Program-made: the position numbers and the translations under genes
The notes under the pieces: model-generated
Told to the model about the DNA's origin: nothing
What the model saw: only the letters and a program-made list of their open reading frames with translations
Database searches by the model: none
Source of the DNA: Pseudomonadota bacterium
Lineage (GTDB): Bacteria > Desulfobacterota > Desulfobacteria > Desulfobacterales > RPRI01
Direction of reading: 5' to 3'
Assembly (NCBI GenBank): GCA_018830925.1
Contig: JAHJRK010000506.1
Coordinates: 1 to 8,320 of the forward strand
DNA length: 8,320 nt
Shown here: positions 1 through 5,743 of the stretch, piece after piece
Layout: each line of letters begins with the position of its first letter
Position numbering within the stretch: position 1 is the first letter of the stretch

Positions 1-1162
1 AACCATCAGCCTCACCATTAAGTCCCTTGATTAGAGAATGCGTAAATGCACCATTTGACCATGACGAGTGTTCGATTGCTTGTCGGTCAGTATCTGCTCC
101 CACCATGAACACCCAACCTTTTGGAACTTTCTTCTCACGCGCAATCTTGTTAAGATCTGGTATGATAGATATTCCTCGACTGCCATCCCCTCTTGAAATG
201 AGTTTCCCCGCGTGGCACGTATCAGCAAGGACAATTACATTTTTTGATTTTCTTTCTTCCAATGCCCGTCGAACGGAATCCATACGGTAGCCGGTTGCAG
301 GGGTAGAAACATCTGTGTCATAGCATGCAAAATAAACCTTTTCGGGGTCTTCGGGATCTGGATATCCGTGACCCGCCCAGAATAGTATTATTTGGTCATT
401 TGGTCCTGCTTTTGTTAACCAGGATTCCAAAGCAATCATAATATTTCTCTGTGTGGCAGTTTCGTTAAGTAATAATTTTATATGACTTTCACTCCAACCG
501 AGATTATAAAGTGTACGAGCAAATGCTTTTGCATCGTCATCAGCAAAAATAAGATTAGATAGCCCGTTAACATCAGAGTACTTATATTTAGAAATGCCTA
601 TAATTACCGCCCAAGATGAACCTTCTCTTTTACTATCAAATTTTCCTGCCTGTTTATTTTGGACATCCTTTTGTGGAGCTGCTTTATTTTGCGCGTGATA
701 AGATTCTGGCAGGTAAATACTTGCTGAAACACCGCCAGAATTATCCCAAAAACCAATATCAGCGCAATTGGGCCGAAACGACAACTCCTCTGAAGAGGTG
801 GCTTCCAATATAAGATAACTTCCTACAAGGAATTCTTTCCCATTACCAATCTTACCGAGTAATGCCATAGTACCATATTCGGAATTGTAACGGATTTCTC
901 CGGCAGACCCGATATAACCATCAGGACCACAATCAGATGCAAAGCCTTTATTCCAAAGCCCATTTGCTCTTATGATAAATTTTTGTCCTTTTTGAAGCGA
1001 GATGCCTGAACCTTGCCAACCATTTTTGGCACTTACAGTGATTTCTTTAGCAAGGCTGTAACTTGAATCGACAGATGGAATCGTCTGGTTTCTTATGATT
1101 GGCTGTGCGCAACCAGTTATCAGGCATATGAAAAATAAAAATATGATGCATAATCTTTTCAT
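1..1162 (-). CDS. Caspase-family (peptidase C14) lipoprotein with LecA/PA-IL-like domain, 3' end missing
   Basis: The gene runs off the left edge; 387 residues are visible. The N-terminus is a lipoprotein signal peptide with lipobox LITGC, making Cys18 the likely lipidated residue, so the protein is probably membrane-anchored and exported. Residues about 40-150 resemble the PA-IL/LecA-like sugar-binding fold (pattern GWQGSGISLQKGQ, then GPDGY, GKIG, FLVG and a closing GGVSASI). After a Lys/Gln-rich linker, residues about 183-387 form a caspase-like protease domain: strand WAVIIGISKY, the FADDDA segment, catalytic His265 in FWAGHGY, catalytic Cys316 in LADTCHAGK, and GAFTHSLIKGL near the end. 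Both catalytic residues are present, so it is probably active. The start is supported by GGAGG 7 nt upstream (1170-1174). It lies directly beyond the attC-like site 1195-1250, consistent with being the first part of an integron cassette. Substrate and role are unknown; signalling, defence or cell-death functions are known for relatives, but none is shown here. The domain calls come from reading motifs, not from a profile search. Confidence 0.85.
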   Translation of the reverse strand, partial: MKRLCIIFLFFICLITGCAQPIIRNQTIPSVDSSYSLAKEITVSAKNGWQGSGISLQKGQKFIIRANGLWNKGFASDCGPDGYIGSAGEIRYNSEYGTMALLGKIGNGKEFLVGSYLILEATSSEELSFRPNCADIGFWDNSGGVSASIYLPESYHAQNKAAPQKDVQNKQAGKFDSKREGSSWAVIIGISKYKYSDVNGLSNLIFADDDAKAFARTLYNLGWSESHIKLLLNETATQRNIMIALESWLTKAGPNDQIILFWAGHGYPDPEDPEKVYFACYDTDVSTPATGYRMDSVRRALEERKSKNVIVLADTCHAGKLISRGDGSRGISIIPDLNKIAREKKVPKGWVFMVGADTDRQAIEHSSWSNGAFTHSLIKGLNGEADG

Positions 1163-1169
1163 AAATCAG

Positions 1170-1174
1170 CCTCC
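1170..1174 (-). promoter_or_regulatory. Ribosome binding site of the caspase lipoprotein gene
   Basis: A perfect GGAGG on the minus strand lies 7 nt before the ATG at 1162. It fixes the start so that the signal peptide begins the protein. Confidence 0.8.
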
Positions 1175-1194
1175 ACTGTAATTATATATTTTAT

Positions 1195-1250
1195 ACCCAA
1201 CGAAAAAATCAGCCGGAGCGTAAGCAATCGGCTGGATTGCCTGGTTGGCC
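1195..1250 (-). repeat. attC-like integron recombination site (toxin-antitoxin cassette)
   Basis: Read on the minus strand it has every part of an attC site in order: R'' GGCCAAC (1250-1244), a 6-nt spacer, L'' ATCCAGCCG (1237-1229), a 13-nt loop, L' CGGCTGAT (1215-1208), a 6-nt spacer, and R' GTTGGGT (1201-1195), which fits the core-site consensus GTTRRRY. L'' and L' pair fully except for one extra C in L'', the extrahelical base expected in that arm. The total of 56 bp is close to the usual minimum for the class. It begins 3 nt after the antitoxin stop codon, as expected for the end of a cassette. A covariance-model search for attC would settle it. Confidence 0.72.
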
Positions 1251-1253
1251 GTT

Positions 1254-1532
1254 TTATTTTACCGTTTCGACTAGAGACCCGTTGATGAATTTGTGGATGA
1301 TGCTTGATACATAAGTCTGGTATGGTAGACCCTCTTTAACCGCTTTTCTCTGTAGTTCAAGAAGGTCTCTTTCAGAAATACGTATGTTCAGCCTCTTGTC
1401 CTTTCGCAGGGTATTGCGGGCGTATGCAACTAACTCTTTCTTTCTTTTAGTAAGGTTTGTAACGGGAATCCATTCACCTTTCTCGAAGCTATCAAGTATT
1501 TCCTTCTCTTCTTTTGTTAGTTTAGCCTTCAT
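1254..1532 (-). CDS. Putative ribbon-helix-helix (CopG/BrnA-like) antitoxin
   Basis: A 92-residue, highly charged protein. The C-terminal half (about residues 45-88) has the pattern of a ribbon-helix-helix DNA-binding domain: a short strand DKRLNIRISERD, then two helices, LLELQRKAVKEGL and YQTYVSSIIHKFING. The N-terminal half, rich in Lys and Glu, would be the toxin-binding part by analogy with BrnA/CopG antitoxins. The start ATG overlaps the end of the upstream toxin gene by 11 bp and has its ribosome binding site (GGAGAAATAA) inside that gene, so translation is probably coupled. Toxin-first order is typical of BrnT/BrnA-like systems. It would be expected to neutralise the toxin and repress the shared promoter. 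Pairing and role are inferred from gene order, size and fold pattern. Confidence 0.75.
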   Translation of the reverse strand: MKAKLTKEEKEILDSFEKGEWIPVTNLTKRKKELVAYARNTLRKDKRLNIRISERDLLELQRKAVKEGLPYQTYVSSIIHKFINGSLVETVK

Positions 1533-1806
1533 TTATTTCTCCAATATATCGCTGTGTTGCCTTCCTGCTTGGGATAATGGTCTTCAGAAATAACTCTTCT
1601 TTATTCTCAATATAAGGTACGAGATAGGCGTAATTGGCAACGCCGATGACCATGATTCGTTGTCCGGGGTATGCCTGCTGGTTGGGATGTAGATAATCGT
1701 CTAATATTTCACCCCTTTCAATATAGAAAACCACATCCTCGAAACAGATGCCCCGTGACGATTTAAGTAAAATGCTCTTTTCTGTACTCCAGTTTATGCT
1801 CTTCAT
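1522..1806 (-). CDS. Putative BrnT-like/DUF4258-like RNase toxin
   Basis: A 94-residue protein. It begins with a W-S-T-E-K segment followed by RGICFEDVVFYIERGEILDD, then HPNQQAYPGQRIMVIGVANYAYLVPYI and LKTIIPSRKATQRYIG. This helix-then-strands layout, with a conserved-looking 'IIPSRKAT.RY' ending, is that of small toxins usually annotated BrnT-like or DUF4258, which adopt a RelE/BECR-type RNase fold. It therefore probably inhibits translation by cleaving RNA. The gene is the first of a two-gene operon and overlaps the antitoxin by 11 bp. The ATG has no clear Shine-Dalgarno sequence, and a possible promoter sits so close that the mRNA may be nearly leaderless. Family assignment is from memory of sequence style; catalytic residues cannot be named with confidence. 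Confidence 0.68.
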   Translation of the reverse strand: MKSINWSTEKSILLKSSRGICFEDVVFYIERGEILDDYLHPNQQAYPGQRIMVIGVANYAYLVPYIENKEELFLKTIIPSRKATQRYIGEINEG

Positions 1807-1817
1807 TTAAACTATAA

Positions 1818-1844
1818 ATTATCACAATGTGTGCAGTTTGGCAA
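1818..1844 (-). promoter_or_regulatory. Possible promoter/operator of the toxin-antitoxin operon
   Basis: On the minus strand a TTGCCA box is followed after 15 nt by TGTGATAAT, which resembles an extended -10 element, 11 nt before the toxin ATG. The near-palindrome CACAATGTG (1823-1831) lies over the -10 flank and could be an operator for the ribbon-helix-helix antitoxin. The spacer is shorter than ideal, so this is tentative. Confidence 0.35.
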
Positions 1845-1977
1845 CATTTTCACATTTTCATATTTAGTATATTTTGCGGCAAACGAGACTGTCAAAATCA
1901 ACATATGCCACACCCCCTAAATACTCCCCATATTAACCTATTATCTTTACAACTAAATATGGTAAAATCTGTTAAAA
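1839..1977 (-). repeat. Long inverted repeat, possible attC of the lipoprotein cassette
   Basis: Plus-strand 1851-1868 and 1952-1971 form a long inverted repeat. The core CATATTTAGT/ACTAAATATG is a perfect 10 bp, and pairing continues outward for about 8 more bp with one mismatch and a 2-nt bulge. On the minus strand the outer ends are TTTTAAC (1977-1971) and GTTGCCA (1845-1839), which look like degenerate R'' and R' boxes. It starts 14 nt after the lipoprotein stop and ends just before the toxin promoter, where an attC should be. The arms are AT-rich and the outer boxes fit the consensus poorly, so this is much weaker than the site at 1195-1250. Confidence 0.4.
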
Positions 1978-1990
1978 ACTACTTAAAACT

Positions 1991-2593
1991 CTAAATAGTG
2001 TTCAGCAATTCTTCAAGTTCATTAATAAATTGCCTTATAGCATTATTTTTAGCAGCACTTACAGACATAAGACCCTTTTCATTAATCACAATTTCTTTTT
2101 CCCCAAGAATTTTACCATCATAACTTTCAACTTTAACTTTTGCTTCGATTGTGCAAACAAAAGCAATCTTTTGAGATATACCCATACGTTTAAAATCAAT
2201 AAATAGTTTGATTCCTTTGCTGGGCAAATCGTCACCTAAAAAATTGACATCCTTAACGGAAGTAAACTGACCGGTACTGTTCAAACTTTCAAGAATCGTT
2301 GTTCTAAGATTTTTTAGATCATTACTGTCAAAAGTGTAAGTAAATGCATTACTTCGTTTTTGAATTTCGTAAATGATATATTTCTCAAGAATAGAAACGC
2401 CTCTTTGGTGAGCATCGGAATAATAATATCTTTCAAAATTTGTGTTATAAGGCATTAGGGAGATAGGTCCGCTTAAAGAAGGGGAAATGCGCATATTGAC
2501 AGATTGGGATTTGGAGCCAGCGCATCCAATAAAACCAATTATAAAAAGTACCCCTATTATCTCATACAGCCAGCTATCAGCAATTTTTAACAT
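1991..2593 (-). CDS. Putative lipoprotein of unknown function
   Basis: A 200-residue protein whose N-terminus is a hydrophobic segment (IIGVLFIIGF) ending in FIGC-AGS, a lipobox-like cleavage site, so it is probably a lipoprotein. The mature part opens with GPISLMPYNTNFERYYYSD and has helical stretches (about residues 65-110), a strand-rich centre (KLFIDFKRM, FVCTIEAKVKVESYDGKILGEKEI) and a final helix. This resembles small envelope lipoproteins that build a beta-sheet around 'KxxVESYDGKxLGE' repeats, but I do not recognise the family. The ATG at 2593 was chosen because AAAGGAGG lies just upstream (2597-2604). An alternative ATG at 2608 has a weaker AGGA and would add five residues. The gene stands alone between two attC-like structures, consistent with a single-gene cassette. 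Confidence 0.75.
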   Translation of the reverse strand: MLKIADSWLYEIIGVLFIIGFIGCAGSKSQSVNMRISPSLSGPISLMPYNTNFERYYYSDAHQRGVSILEKYIIYEIQKRSNAFTYTFDSNDLKNLRTTILESLNSTGQFTSVKDVNFLGDDLPSKGIKLFIDFKRMGISQKIAFVCTIEAKVKVESYDGKILGEKEIVINEKGLMSVSAAKNNAIRQFINELEELLNTI

Positions 2594-2596
2594 ATT

Positions 2597-2604
2597 CCTC
2601 CTTT
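2597..2604 (-). promoter_or_regulatory. Strong ribosome binding site deciding the lipoprotein start
   Basis: AAAGGAGG on the minus strand sits 3 nt before the ATG at 2593 (5 nt counted from the AAGGA core). It lies inside the reading frame of the alternative upstream ATG at 2608, which argues for the downstream start. Confidence 0.65.
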
Positions 2605-2616
2605 CCATTTTATCCT

Positions 2617-2659
2617 GATTAACGCGGTACTGGACGTAGTCAGCACCGATTTGTTAGCC
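2617..2659 (-). repeat. Short attC-like site at the end of the PLP-enzyme cassette
   Basis: On the minus strand: GGCTAAC (2659-2653, containing the stop codon of the PLP enzyme), an inner stem TCAGCACCG (2640-2648) pairing with CGGTACTGGA (2625-2634) with one extra base and one mismatch around a 5-nt loop, then GTTAATC (2623-2617). If the cassette is excised at the G/TT point, its own R' becomes G plus TTAGCC from 3943-3938, giving GTTAGCC, a perfect complement of GGCTAAC. The extra base is in the arm that would be expected for the opposite orientation, and 43 bp is short, so orientation is open. Confidence 0.5.
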
Positions 2660-3907
2660 AGCTCCATGGCCACGAACACCGCGTCCTTTGGTACTTCCTG
2701 AATGGCCTCCAGAGATGCCGAGCTCTTGGAGGAGGCTATTTACTGTTCCCCAGGTACGCTCCATGTCGTTATCGAGCCCAACCGAGAACCGAATCAGCCC
2801 ATCGCCCATTCCCATCCTGTGGCGCTCCTCCGGCGGGATCTCTGATGAGGTGCTGTGGCCTGGGGCGCTGAACAGCGTTTTGAAATAGCCAAGACTGACA
2901 GCCAAGTAGCCGATCTTCTCCTCCTGCATTCGAGTCATCAAGCTGTCGGCCGTCGCCTTGTCTCCTACGTCAACCGCTACGATACCCCCGAAGCCGAAAC
3001 CGCGATTCATCAGCCGCGACATTAGCTCGTGTTGCGGATGGCTGGTGAGGCCCGGGTAGTGGACCGTTAGTCCCGCATTCTGGAATTGTCCCGCGAGGTA
3101 GAGCGCGTTTGCGCTGTGTCGTGCCATCCGAACGTGAAGACTATGGAGATTCTTGAGGATGCCTGCGGCGCGAATGCTGTCCAGCACTGGCCCGAGAAGC
3201 ATGCTCGGCCCGCTATTGATGTCATTAAGACTGGCGATGAAATCATTCGACGAGACAACGCAGCCCGCAACGCAGTCGCTCGTGCCGTTGATGAACTTCG
3301 TCATGCTGTGCATCACGACGTCGGCTCCGAGTCGAAGAGGGGAGAGAATGAGCGGGCTGAACGTGTTGTCCACGACGACACGGGCTCCGTGCTCCTTTGC
3401 CAGACTGGATAGTGCGGGAATGTCCGCAACCTCGAGAAGTGGGTTGCTCACACTTTCGCAGTAAAGGATGCGCGTCCTTGGCGTCATGGCGGCCCTGACG
3501 GCCTGCTCATCACTGAGATCAACGAATCGCGTTGTAATCCCGAACCGCGGGAGAAGGTTAGCCAGCAACGCATAAGTGCCACCGTATACGGTACGGCTCG
3601 ACACGATCTCGTCGCCCGAAGAGCACAGCTGCAGAAAGCTGGAGCTGATCGCCGCCATTCCTGAGGCCATCACCAGGGCCGATTCGCCCGCTTCCATCCG
3701 GGCAAGGGCGGTCGAGAGAGCCTTGTTCGTTGGATTCCAGTGTCGAGAGTAAAGGAAGCATCCTTCTATCTCGTGCTCGAAGACTTCTTCCATCCTCGCG
3801 ACGCTCATGAATGTATAGGTCGAAGAGTCGCAGATCGAGGGGTTCACGTCCCCGAATTCGCCGAACGCAAGGAAGTTCTGGATCTCGGTCGCAGGGTCGA
3901 ATGTCAT
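2654..3907 (-). CDS. PLP-dependent Cys/Met metabolism enzyme (cystathionine gamma-synthase / methionine gamma-lyase type)
   Basis: A 417-residue fold-type I PLP enzyme of the trans-sulfuration family, full length for the group (about 390-430). Visible landmarks are YSRHWNPT (53-60, cofactor phosphate contact from the partner subunit), ASGMAAI (81-87), TVYGGTY (106-112), the pyridine-binding Asp180 in VVVDNTFSP, the Schiff-base Lys204 in HSMTKFINGTSD, and Arg373 in LIRFSVGLD for the substrate carboxylate. It probably performs gamma-elimination or gamma-replacement on methionine, homocysteine or an activated homoserine; the exact reaction cannot be read from sequence. The ATG at 3907 has GGAG 5 nt upstream. 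The open frame continues to 4111, but that extension crosses a hairpin and the IS110 leader and is not credible. The last ~19 residues are a Gly/Ser/Arg-rich tail beyond the expected end. The gene is visibly more GC-rich than its neighbours, suggesting separate origin. Confidence 0.9.
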   Translation of the reverse strand: MTFDPATEIQNFLAFGEFGDVNPSICDSSTYTFMSVARMEEVFEHEIEGCFLYSRHWNPTNKALSTALARMEAGESALVMASGMAAISSSFLQLCSSGDEIVSSRTVYGGTYALLANLLPRFGITTRFVDLSDEQAVRAAMTPRTRILYCESVSNPLLEVADIPALSSLAKEHGARVVVDNTFSPLILSPLRLGADVVMHSMTKFINGTSDCVAGCVVSSNDFIASLNDINSGPSMLLGPVLDSIRAAGILKNLHSLHVRMARHSANALYLAGQFQNAGLTVHYPGLTSHPQHELMSRLMNRGFGFGGIVAVDVGDKATADSLMTRMQEEKIGYLAVSLGYFKTLFSAPGHSTSSEIPPEERHRMGMGDGLIRFSVGLDNDMERTWGTVNSLLQELGISGGHSGSTKGRGVRGHGAG

Positions 3908-3937
3908 GTCATCTCCAATGTATTCTGTGGGTTGTCT

Positions 3938-4010
3938 GGCTAACGACGGAAATAAGGCGCGGTGGCTACCAGCTAAATTGAAAACCAAAAAGCGCTTATT
4001 CACCGTCGCC
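3938..4010. repeat. Hairpin with attC-like core between IS110 remnant and PLP-enzyme gene
   Basis: Arms 3945-3960 and 3992-4007 pair over 14 bp (GACGG, AATAAG and CGC blocks) with small bulges and a 31-nt loop. The left arm is directly preceded by GGCTAAC (3938-3944; GTTAGCC on the minus strand). The right arm is followed by GCC only, as if the TAAC of a matching GGCTAAC box had been lost. The 9-mer CTGGCTAAC (3936-3944) is the inverse of GTTAGCCAG at 2653-2661 on the far side of the PLP gene. It is best read as an attC site with one outer box damaged, but it lacks normal spacers. Confidence 0.45.
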
Positions 4011-4500
4011 TTGATTTGATTGATACTAGTTATGGCCTTCCTAAAGCTGAGGGTGTAAAAAGAATTACCACTAATTATTCCCACAACCCCAACTAAAGGA
4101 GGCCACATCATGAGATTTTACAATCAGCAACACAAGAACTATTGCGGTATCGATCTGCACGCCAGAAAAATGTTTGTCTGCATCATCGATCAAAAGGGAA
4201 AAATGAAGGTTCATCAAAACATCAAAACGGATCCTGAACTGCTCTTTGAAATCATTTTCCCATTTCTCGATGATATCGTGATCGGAGTCGAATGCGTATT
4301 TTGCTGGCACTGGATTTCAGATCTGTGCGCTGAACATAAAATCCCGTTTATTCTTGGGCACGTATTATACATGAAAGCTATCCACGGGGGCAAAACAAAA
4401 AACGATAAAATCGATTCATACAAAATTGCCGCCTTATTAAGGGGCGGCAATTTCCCCATTCCCCCATAAACCAATCGGATTATAAACTACATATATAAAG
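4011..4500 (+). mobile_element. Truncated IS110-family insertion sequence remnant
   Basis: The segment spans the noncoding leader (about 4011-4109) and the broken transposase gene. The outer limits are uncertain because IS110 elements usually lack clear terminal inverted repeats and target duplications, and none is visible. The left limit is set where the attC-like hairpin ends; the right limit is where transposase similarity is lost. Confidence 0.5.
4110..4469 (+). pseudogene. IS110-family transposase, N-terminal fragment
   Basis: Only 119 residues remain of a protein that is normally about 320-400. The N-terminal DEDD (RuvC-like) domain is recognisable: Asp15 in YCGIDLHARKMFVCIID, Glu61 in IGVECVFCWHW, and Asp99/Asp102 in KTKNDKIDSYKIAALLRGGNFP. 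This is a typical IS110 layout. Similarity stops right after GGNFPI, where intact relatives continue with a short linker and the C-terminal Tnp_20 domain carrying the catalytic serine; here a stop follows three codons later. It cannot be an active transposase. The start is strongly supported by AAAGGAGG 7 nt upstream. IS110 elements use a structured noncoding RNA from their ends to choose targets; the leader upstream is short and no such RNA can be claimed. Some IS1111-group relatives insert in attC sites, which fits the adjacent hairpin. Confidence 0.85.
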
Positions 4501-4739
4501 GGCGTTTCCGATATCCCCCTAAACATGATTTTCTTGGCATGAATTCCTGATAATATTACCGGACAATTTTCAAGTTTAATTGTCCCCTATATGCCCCCTT
4601 GAAAACAAAAGCCGGAACAAACGGGTTACTTGACAAAACATCGAGTACAAAGACGGATTTAATTTTGCTTTACATCTCCGATCTTGAGAAGTTTTTTCTT
4701 GACAACCGAAGGCCATATAGATGTTCGACGGTCTTATTC
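4470..4739. other. Non-coding stretch after the IS110 remnant
   Basis: No convincing gene is present on either strand; open frames here are antisense or lack a ribosome binding site. It holds C-rich tracts (CCCCCAT, CCCCCTAA, GCCCCCTT) and one strong hairpin at 4561-4585. It is probably debris of an insertion or deletion event plus the 3' flank of the DUF6429 gene. Confidence 0.5.
4561..4585. terminator. Perfect 8-bp stem-loop, possible terminator or element end
   Basis: GGACAATT (4561-4568) and AATTGTCC (4578-4585) form a perfect 8-bp stem around a 9-nt loop. It lies about 155 nt beyond the DUF6429 stop. No U-tract follows on either strand, so a Rho-independent terminator is doubtful. Confidence 0.3.
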
Positions 4740-5207
4740 TTAAACCGGCTCTACTACCCGTGCAGCCTCGCTTCCACATCTCTTGCACGTTCCCCGCAGC
4801 ACCAGGGTATGTCTCAACATTTCTCCCTCTCGCAGTTGTAGAGCTACCATTGTCCGGCATTGCGAACACCAGACGTTTTCAAGAACGTCTTTTCTTGCCT
4901 GCTCTGGTATCTGTTCCAATCGTTTCTTTGCGGGAGGGGTCAGTTTCGGAAAGGGTATTGTTTTTGTTTCCTTAACAAAATGTCGTTCAAAGAGTTCTTT
5001 CGCCTTGAGAAAGCCCTCCTCAGTCATTCCGACCGATTTTGCCTTACCAACTGGGTTCGATATGTACCCTTTTTCGTGAAGTCTGTTCAAAGTGTCCCAA
5101 TCGAACCCCTTCCATGCTCGTGCTCCCAGCCCTTCATGTCTCTCATGCGCAACAAGGTAGAGAAGAGCTATGGTGTATTCATCTATCTTGTCCTCATCGT
5201 AGTTCAT
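4740..5207 (-). CDS. DUF6429-family protein with C-terminal zinc ribbon
   Basis: A 155-residue protein. Residues 1-78 match the DUF6429 pattern I know: DEDKIDEYTIALLYL, a conserved RAWKGFDWDTLNRLHEKGYIS core, and GKAKSVGMTEEGFLKAKELFE. This looks like a small winged-helix-type fold, with no established activity. Residues 110-150 add a two-knuckle zinc ribbon (Cys114-x2-Cys117 and Cys141-x2-Cys144), joined by a Pro/Lys-rich linker; many relatives lack it. The start at 5207 is supported by AAGGAG 5 nt upstream (5213-5218); an in-frame ATG at 5243 would add 12 residues without such support. It lies 56 bp after the nucleotidyltransferase on the same strand and probably shares its transcript. A nucleic-acid-binding role is inferred only. 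Confidence 0.78.
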   Translation of the reverse strand: MNYDEDKIDEYTIALLYLVAHERHEGLGARAWKGFDWDTLNRLHEKGYISNPVGKAKSVGMTEEGFLKAKELFERHFVKETKTIPFPKLTPPAKKRLEQIPEQARKDVLENVWCSQCRTMVALQLREGEMLRHTLVLRGTCKRCGSEAARVVEPV

Positions 5208-5263
5208 TTGTTCTCCTTGCGTGAACCTGATGCTCACCTTCAAGGAATGGCATGCCGGGCGAG

Positions 5264-5743
5264 CTATTCCGTGTCGGGTGTTGCAATTTGATCGGAGTTC
5301 TTCAAGGATTCCAACTCTTCTGCGTCGGCCAAATCCTTGGTTCTTCCGGATGCCTTCTTATTTCTAATCAGATCATCTATTGATGGAATATGTACCTCAA
5401 TTCCTTCAATTTTTGTAATCAATGCCCTTCCATACGTCTCCTCAAACCGTAGATCGGATGCCGCGGTAATTATGTCGATTCGCCTTGGTGCAACTCCTAT
5501 CTGAAAAACGGTACCTTCTTTCAAAAGGTCTTCCCTGGTCAGATTGTTCAATGGAGCTCCGAAACGGCGCAATGCCCGCAAAACTGCATCAGCGTTCTGC
5601 GGTGACGGCATGATCCAAATATCTATATCTATGGTTGCCCGAAGATAACCATGAGCGGCCAGCGCATAGGCTCCAACTAGGAGGAACTTAACCTTCTCGC
5701 CGGATAAGGCGAGTAACATGTCTTTGTAGTCTTCGTTCAGCAT
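5264..5743 (-). CDS. Minimal nucleotidyltransferase, DUF6036/MNT-like
   Basis: A 159-residue protein with the core of a DNA polymerase beta-type nucleotidyltransferase. It has KFLLVGAYALAAHGYLRAT (helix with the G-[AGS] motif, residues 19-37), the metal-binding pair Asp39/Asp41 in TIDIDIW, a third acidic residue Asp90 in PRRIDII, and the closing helix PSIDDLIRNKKASGRTKDLADAEEL typical of DUF6036/AbiEii-related proteins. Metal ligands are intact, so it may transfer a nucleotide to a protein or RNA. The first G of the usual GG/GS motif is kept but the second position is Ala. The start overlaps the end of the small upstream gene by 56 bp and has no good ribosome binding site, suggesting coupled translation. 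Relatives occur in HEPN-MNT and AbiE-type toxin-antitoxin systems; no HEPN protein is visible here. Confidence 0.82.
   Translation of the reverse strand: MLNEDYKDMLLALSGEKVKFLLVGAYALAAHGYLRATIDIDIWIMPSPQNADAVLRALRRFGAPLNNLTREDLLKEGTVFQIGVAPRRIDIITAASDLRFEETYGRALITKIEGIEVHIPSIDDLIRNKKASGRTKDLADAEELESLKNSDQIATPDTE

Noticed and set aside
616..813. Small plus-strand frame in the caspase gene
   Set aside because: Antisense to a gene with signal peptide and both catalytic motifs.
3086..3464. Two plus-strand open frames of over 100 codons opposite the PLP enzyme gene
   Set aside because: They are antisense frames kept open by the high GC content of a clearly coding minus strand; no ribosome binding site or domain signs.
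4011..4109. Bridge-RNA-type noncoding RNA of the IS110 element
   Set aside because: The leader is shorter than described bridge RNA regions, and no paired loops with guide-like matches to the flanks could be identified by eye.
3908..4111. N-terminal extension of the PLP enzyme frame to an ATG at 4111
   Set aside because: The extension translates the hairpin and the IS110 leader; the ATG at 3907 has a proper ribosome binding site and matches the family's normal N-terminus.
4783..5291. Plus-strand open frames opposite the DUF6429 gene, the longest 143 codons
   Set aside because: Cysteine- and serine-rich low-quality translations antisense to a recognisable gene with a strong ribosome binding site.
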